A stretch of 64,000 bases of DNA from the NCBI RefSeq assembly GCF_026342435.1, contig NZ_JAPEMT010000002.1:2480001-2544000 (forward strand), read 5' to 3'. Origin of the DNA: Streptomyces sp. NBC_00237. GTDB lineage: Bacteria > Actinomycetota > Actinomycetes > Streptomycetales > Streptomycetaceae. Below are positions 60,168 to 64,000 of this stretch, piece after piece. Both the position numbers and the translations under genes were made by a program. Each line of letters opens with the position of its first letter. Position 1 is the first letter of the stretch. The notes beneath the pieces are model-generated. The model was given only the letters and a program-made list of their open reading frames with translations. It was not told the DNA's origin and made no database searches.

Positions 60168-61082
60168 TCACCCCGCGAAACACTCCGGCGCGCCTCCCGC
60201 CGCAGGCTCCAGACAGGCCCGCACTCCGGCCGGATCGCGCGGCGCGAGCATGGGGGTGACGACCCAATCTGTGGCATCCCCCACATCGACGGCCTCCGCC
60301 CGCATGACTTTTGGGCCGGTCTGCGACGTTTCACCCCCCTCGTTCTCGGCTCCCTGCGTCTCGCCCCGCCCGTCGGTCTCGTCCTCCAGCGCGGGATAGA
60401 GCGCCACCTTGTCCCCCGCCTTCAGGAACGACGCCCGCACCCACACCGCCCTGCACACGCTGCTGTACCGGATCTCCACCCGCTGCCCGCCCCGCGCGGT
60501 CCGGTCCACCAGCGAGGTCGCCGCCCCCGACTGCCCGCACCCCATCCCCCGGGGCATGCGCCCCACGCACTGCGCGCCCAGGCACCCGGCGGCCACGGCG
60601 ACCCCACGGGTGGGCTGCGGCGAGGAGCCGACGTCCGGCGGGCCGCCCGCCCCGAGCGCCGCGAGGCCGACACCGAGGGCCACGGCCGCCGCCCCGACCA
60701 GGGCACCGCCCACCATCAGCGCGTACGGCTGCCATCCCCTGCGCACGGGGCCGGGTTCCCGGGCGAGTTCGACCACGGGCTCCCGTACGGGAACGGTCCC
60801 CGACGCGTGCTCCGAGCGGCCGCTCCAGCACGCGTCCGCCAGCTCCCACAGGGCCAGCAGCCGCGCGGGCGGTACTCCCGCGACCGTGCACAGGGCCTCC
60901 ACCGCCTGCCTCGGGACCGGCTTCTTTCCGTTGAGATAGCGCTCCCAGGAGGACTTGCTGTACGGAGTACGGTCCGCCAGCGCGGCCAGGCTCAGCCCCG
61001 TACCGATCCGCAACTCCCGCAGTTCCGCCGCCAGATGGGCACGATCCCCACCCGGAACCGGCTCCTGCCCTTCACTCCTCAT
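60168..61082 (-). CDS. XRE regulator with membrane helix and DUF2690 domain (2)
   Basis: A 304-residue protein starting at ATG 61082. HTH (LAAELRELRIGTGLSLAALADRTPYSKSSWERYLNGKKPVPR), helix near 121-148 (ALMVGGALVGAAAVALGVGLAAL), then a DUF2690 domain with CLGAQCVGRMPRGMGCG and VEIRYSSVCRAVWVRA. It overlaps the upstream XRE gene stop (ATGA). A paralogue of the 58358-59743 protein with a shorter linker. Confidence 0.87.
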   Translation of the reverse strand: MRSEGQEPVPGGDRAHLAAELRELRIGTGLSLAALADRTPYSKSSWERYLNGKKPVPRQAVEALCTVAGVPPARLLALWELADACWSGRSEHASGTVPVREPVVELAREPGPVRRGWQPYALMVGGALVGAAAVALGVGLAALGAGGPPDVGSSPQPTRGVAVAAGCLGAQCVGRMPRGMGCGQSGAATSLVDRTARGGQRVEIRYSSVCRAVWVRASFLKAGDKVALYPALEDETDGRGETQGAENEGGETSQTGPKVMRAEAVDVGDATDWVVTPMLAPRDPAGVRACLEPAAGGAPECFAG

Positions 61083-61831
61083 CGGCGCAGCTCCCGCCAG
61101 GTGTTCTCGCCGACCAGACCGTCGGGCACCAGCCCGCGCCGCTTCTGGAAGGCGCGGACGGCGTCCGTCACGGCCGGGCCGTACAGTCCGTCGACGACCC
61201 CCGGGTCCACGCCGTGCGCGCGCAGCAGGCACTGCGCCTCGACGACGTCCCGGCCGCTCGCGTCCGGCGTCAGCAGGGTCTCCCGGGTGACGCCGTGCCC
61301 CGCGTACCGCCCGCCGTCCTTGCGTCCGGTGCCGCAGGAGTACGTCCTGTCCTCCTGGTACGCGTACGCGGCCGGGTCCTGCGGCGTCGTCCCGGCCCCG
61401 GTCGCCGAGGCGACGGCGTACCCGGCGGCGAAGGCCACCAGGAGCGCGCATCCGGCGGAGGCGAGGACGGCGGGGCGCGGGGTGCGGCCGTGTGACGTCC
61501 GCGCGGGCTCCGGTTCCTCGTCCGGGTGCTGCCGTGCCCGGTCCTGGCCGTTCTCCTCCGCGCGGGCCCCGCGGTCGCGCGCGGCGACGTCGTACAGGAC
61601 GAGGAGGCGGGTGGGGTCGCTTCCGCAGACCCGGGCCAGTTCCCCGACGGCCTCTCTCGACGGCGGAGTGCGGCCGTTGAGATAGCGCTCCCAGGAAGAG
61701 CGGCTGCTGCTTGTCCTCGTCTCCAGTGCGGCCAGACTGAGGCCGCTGTGGTCCTTCAGCCTCCGCAGCTGGGCGACCAGTTGACGGTCGCGCTCGCCCA
61801 GCTGGGGCGGCAGCGTCTTCCACCGCGCCAT
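61079..61831 (-). CDS. XRE regulator with membrane helix and peptidoglycan-binding domain (3)
   Basis: A 250-residue protein, MARWKTLPPQLGERD. HTH (LVAQLRRLKDHSGLSLAALETRTSSSRSSWERYLNGRTPPSR), helix near 125-148 (VLASAGCALLVAFAAGYAVAS), and an outer PG_binding_1 domain (VVEAQCLLRAHGVDPGVVDGLYGPAVTDAVRAFQKRRGL). The HTH is clearly related to the other two but the sensing domain was swapped for a wall-binding one. Coupled to gene 2 by ATGA. Confidence 0.88.
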   Translation of the reverse strand: MARWKTLPPQLGERDRQLVAQLRRLKDHSGLSLAALETRTSSSRSSWERYLNGRTPPSREAVGELARVCGSDPTRLLVLYDVAARDRGARAEENGQDRARQHPDEEPEPARTSHGRTPRPAVLASAGCALLVAFAAGYAVASATGAGTTPQDPAAYAYQEDRTYSCGTGRKDGGRYAGHGVTRETLLTPDASGRDVVEAQCLLRAHGVDPGVVDGLYGPAVTDAVRAFQKRRGLVPDGLVGENTWRELRR

Positions 61832-62182
61832 GCTTCACCCCGTACGCGTGTCTGCGTCCTTTGGGCCGAGCCCCGGACCCCCGAGCCGGGTCGGCCGTGG
61901 CCCCCGGCACTCCCCACTGATGATGCGAAGGGCCGCCGCGCGGGTTCCCTGGCGGCGGGCGCGAGGTGGCTTCCGGCCGATTCCCGCCTGCCCCTGCGCG
62001 TCCCGGACGTCCCAGCGAAGCCTCCTGGGACGGGGCGTCCCCGCAGGTGGGGGCGTGGGACGTCCCCTGCTGTCCCGTACGGGTGGATCGCTGTGGCGGC
62101 GACCGGAAACAGCTGCGCACAGTCGTTCCCGTACCCCCGCTCGAACCGGAGCGGGCCGTACGACAACGGGGAGGAACACCAC
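61832..62182. promoter_or_regulatory. Divergent intergenic region
   Basis: 351 bases without a supported gene between the leftward XRE operon and the rightward secreted-protein gene. It includes CCGCTC-N6-GAGCGG near 62137 and a repeated GGGACG/CGTCCC block around 62025-62065. A GGAAAC...CGTT pair around 62105-62130 might be an ECF-type promoter for the secreted protein, but this is weak. Confidence 0.35.
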
Positions 62183-62632
62183 ATGCACGCTCCCAAGCGC
62201 ACCGTCGCACTCGCCACCGCCGCCCTGACCCTCGGCGGGCTCTTCGCCGCCGGGGCGGGGCCCGCTGCGGCGGCCCCGGCGAAGGCGTCCGTCAGCAAGC
62301 CCGCCGCCGCGACCTCGGCCGTCAACACCGTCGGTGCCGCCGACCTCAGCGCCCAGGCCAGGCGCTGCGACTGGCCGCGCGTCTGCTTCTACCGGGGCAA
62401 CACCTACAAGGCCGCGTACAAGGACTGGGGCTACCAGCTGCTCGGCCCGCGCGGCCGGTCGTCGAACGTCATCGTCAACTCCCGCTACGACGACGGCGCC
62501 CGCATCTACCTGATGCGCCACAACGGCACCGGCCGCCACTGGGAGTGCGCGAAGCCGCGCCGGGTCTACAGCGTCCGGCCGGGCTGGAAGCCGTACGCGA
62601 TCAACATCCGCAACAGCCCGAGCTGTCGCTGA
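62183..62632 (+). CDS. Secreted small Cys-containing protein
   Basis: A 149-residue protein with GGGGAGGAACACC before ATG 62183. Signal peptide (KRTVALATAALTLGGLFAAGAGPAAAA), then a mature domain with RRCDWPRVCFYRGNTYKAAYKDWG and HWECAKPRRVYSVRPGW...SPSC. The C-x(5)-CFY segment and tyrosine-rich strands resemble the peptidase-inhibitor I36/SMI-like fold of Streptomyces exoproteins (low certainty). Probably forms two disulfides outside the cell. Confidence 0.72.
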   Translation: MHAPKRTVALATAALTLGGLFAAGAGPAAAAPAKASVSKPAAATSAVNTVGAADLSAQARRCDWPRVCFYRGNTYKAAYKDWGYQLLGPRGRSSNVIVNSRYDDGARIYLMRHNGTGRHWECAKPRRVYSVRPGWKPYAINIRNSPSCR

Positions 62633-62653
62633 TCACCGATTGCCACGAACACG

Positions 62654-62697
62654 ACGGTGGCCCGTTCTTCCCACGGGGGGAGGGAACGGGCCACCGT
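62654..62697. terminator. Terminator between convergent genes
   Basis: A perfect 14-bp inverted repeat ACGGTGGCCCGTTC / GAACGGGCCACCGT with a 16-base inner segment, 20 bases past the secreted-protein stop and about 50 bases from the DUF3017 gene stop. Confidence 0.88.
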
Positions 62698-62744
62698 CCT
62701 GCCGTGCCGTGTCTTCGGCGCGTCTCCGACGTGCCCGCGCCGGA

Positions 62745-63323
62745 TCAGCGCACGGTGAAGCGCACCACCTGCTCCACGATCGGGATCTTCAGCCACGGCT
62801 TGGGCTGCGTCATCATCGCCAGCATCACGATGAGCAGGCCCAGCGTCCCGTACGTCACGATGTCCGTGAAGCGGGAGCGGACCGCGAGCATGCCCACGCC
62901 CGGCAGCACCCAGCGGAACACCGCCCCGGTGATCAGGGCGGCCCCGATCAGGACCGTGCCCAGCCGGAACCCCATGCCGAACGCGTCGACGGCGACCAGC
63001 AGCAGCCCGAGCCCCGTCATCCCGAGCACCGTGAGCAGCGGCCACTGCCGGACGGGCGCCGGAGCGTCCCCGTCGGCGGCCCGGCCGCCGCCCTCGGGGC
63101 GGGCGGTGTCCCGGGTGAGGGCGGGGAAGCGCCGCGTGGTGCGCACCGGCCCGTCGGGGCCGGGGGCACTGACGACGCCCTTGGCCTCGGGCTCGGGAGC
63201 CTCGGTCGTGGGAGTCACGGGGTCGCCGGGCTCCGCCGGGGACTTCACGCCCGCCGGGGACTTCGTGTCCTCGGTGGCCCCGCCGCCGGTCGGCTCGCTG
63301 CGGTCGTCCGCCTTGTCGCCCAT
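62745..63323 (-). CDS. DUF3017 membrane protein
   Basis: A 192-residue protein. Disordered, acidic first 90 residues, then three helices (LLTVLGMTGLGLLLVAVDAF, LGTVLIGAALITGAVFRWVL, IVTYGTLGLLIVMLAMMTQP). The arrangement FRLGTVLIGAALITGAVFRWVLP is typical of DUF3017 proteins that follow folD in actinobacteria. Role unknown. Confidence 0.88.
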   Translation of the reverse strand: MGDKADDRSEPTGGGATEDTKSPAGVKSPAEPGDPVTPTTEAPEPEAKGVVSAPGPDGPVRTTRRFPALTRDTARPEGGGRAADGDAPAPVRQWPLLTVLGMTGLGLLLVAVDAFGMGFRLGTVLIGAALITGAVFRWVLPGVGMLAVRSRFTDIVTYGTLGLLIVMLAMMTQPKPWLKIPIVEQVVRFTVR

Positions 63324-63380
63324 GGCCTCGCTGCTCCCTCTTCGTCCCGAAATCGTCCCGTACGCTTCCCGGTCGGCCCG

Positions 63381-64000
63381 TCAGCCCGCGTCGATACCGG
63401 CTGCGCGCTCGGCCGCCTCAACGACGTTGACCAGCAGCTGGGCACGGGTCATCGGGCCCACGCCACCCGGGTTGGGGGCGACCCAGCCCGCGACCTCGGC
63501 GACGCCGGGGTGCACGTCGCCGACGATCTTGCCGTTCTCGTCGCGGCTGACGCCGACGTCCAGGACGGCCGCGCCCGGCTTGACGTCCTCGGGCTTGATC
63601 AGGTGCGGCACACCGGCGGCGGCGACGATGATGTCGGCCTGACGCAGGTGGTGGGAGAGGTCACGGGTGCCGGTGTGGCACTGGGTGACGGTGGCGTTCT
63701 CGGACTTGCGGGTGAGGACCAGCGGCATCGGGCGGCCGATGGTGATGCCCCGGCCGACGACCACGACGTGGGCGCCCTTGATCTCGACGTCGTGGTGGCG
63801 CAGCAGCTGGACGATGCCGTACGGCGTGCAGGGCAGCGGGCCCGTCTCGCCGATGACGAGCCGTCCCAGGCTCATCGGGTGCAGGCCGTCGGCGTCCTTG
63901 GCCGGGTCCATCAGCTCCAGGACGCGGTTGGTGTCGATGCCCTTGGGGAGCGGGAGCTGGACGATGTAGCCGGTGCAGGCGGGGTCCTCGTTGAGTTCCC
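63381..64000 (-). CDS. folD: Bifunctional methylene-THF dehydrogenase/cyclohydrolase (5' end outside window)
   Basis: About 206 visible C-terminal residues. YIVQLPLPKGID (PLP motif), KDADGLHPMSLGRLV, PCTPYGIVQLLRHH, HVVVVGRGITIGRPMPLVLT (NADP loop) and PNPGGVGPMTRAQLL are diagnostic of FolD. It makes 10-formyl-THF from methylene-THF. The reading frame runs off the right end of the window, so the start is not visible. Confidence 0.96.
   Translation of the reverse strand, partial: ELNEDPACTGYIVQLPLPKGIDTNRVLELMDPAKDADGLHPMSLGRLVIGETGPLPCTPYGIVQLLRHHDVEIKGAHVVVVGRGITIGRPMPLVLTRKSENATVTQCHTGTRDLSHHLRQADIIVAAAGVPHLIKPEDVKPGAAVLDVGVSRDENGKIVGDVHPGVAEVAGWVAPNPGGVGPMTRAQLLVNVVEAAERAAGIDAG

Noticed and set aside
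1..64000. tRNA or rRNA genes
   Set aside because: All gaps over 100 bases were scanned by eye for cloverleaf or rRNA motifs. None was found; a dedicated search could still find a cryptic RNA.

Overview
This window is a high-GC actinobacterial chromosome segment, almost certainly Streptomyces. The evidence is strong third-position GC bias, GTG starts and many ATGA/GTGA overlaps, plus family content: WhiJ-type XRE/DUF397/HATPase genes, DUF2690 regulators, MocR regulators and F420-type DUF385 enzymes. The gene set around sdhCDAB, trpS, the betaine genes, mdh and folD is the kind found in the conserved core of Streptomyces chromosomes. No rRNA, tRNA, insertion sequence or CRISPR array was seen.

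Layout. 0-1.7 kb: end of a glycosyltransferase-like gene and a polysialyltransferase-family gene. 1.8-5.2 kb: a STAS protein, two coupled membrane proteins, a deletion scar joining a TetR remnant to a flavin monooxygenase remnant, and a DUF385 oxidoreductase with a clear sigma-70-type promoter. 5.6-12.4 kb: an ECF-like sigma/anti-sigma pair, three proteins of unknown role and a GH20 hexosaminidase. 12.6-16.9 kb: a uric-acid-pathway decarboxylase, then sdhCDAB ending in a 16-bp tandem repeat and a strong terminator. 16.9-24.7 kb: peptide-type binding protein, metallophosphoesterase, DUF2079 protein, an exact 311-bp tandem duplication, a DD-carboxypeptidase and a YihY protein.

24.8-29.0 kb: GtrA, UbiA and PAP2 proteins divergent from DprE1 and DprE2. 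This is a full-looking set for decaprenyl-phosphoryl-arabinose-type sugar donors. 29.0-33.9 kb: a 2H phosphoesterase, trpS, an ornithine-aminotransferase-like gene, and a glutathionylspermidine-synthase-fold/lipoprotein pair. 34-40.4 kb: regulatory genes (STAS, WhiJ-like trio, MocR with a divergent AhpD-like gene) and an orphan amino-acid-type binding protein with a membrane partner. 40.6-48.5 kb: a leftward choline/glycine-betaine operon, betB-betA-opuAA-(repeat ORF)-opuAB-opuAC. Choline would be oxidised to betaine and the transporter would import compatible solutes.

49-56.9 kb is the most accessory part. It holds a small rightward cassette (LuxR-type regulator with a TTA second codon, two small three-helix membrane proteins, and a secreted strongly cationic peptide precursor) abutting a decayed Ser/Thr kinase. 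Next comes a leftward cluster of membrane proteins with two paralogous sensor-like domains, then a small XRE/membrane pair. 57-64 kb returns to core genes (mdh, folD, DUF3017), interrupted by three tandem membrane-anchored XRE regulators and a secreted protein.

The best candidates for undescribed biology are the LuxR/membrane/secreted-peptide cassette (49473-51290), the tandem-repeat ORF coupled by ATGA on both sides inside the betaine transporter operon (43576-44097), and the 51739-55859 membrane cluster. All functions are inferred from sequence reading and family knowledge; no database search was run.
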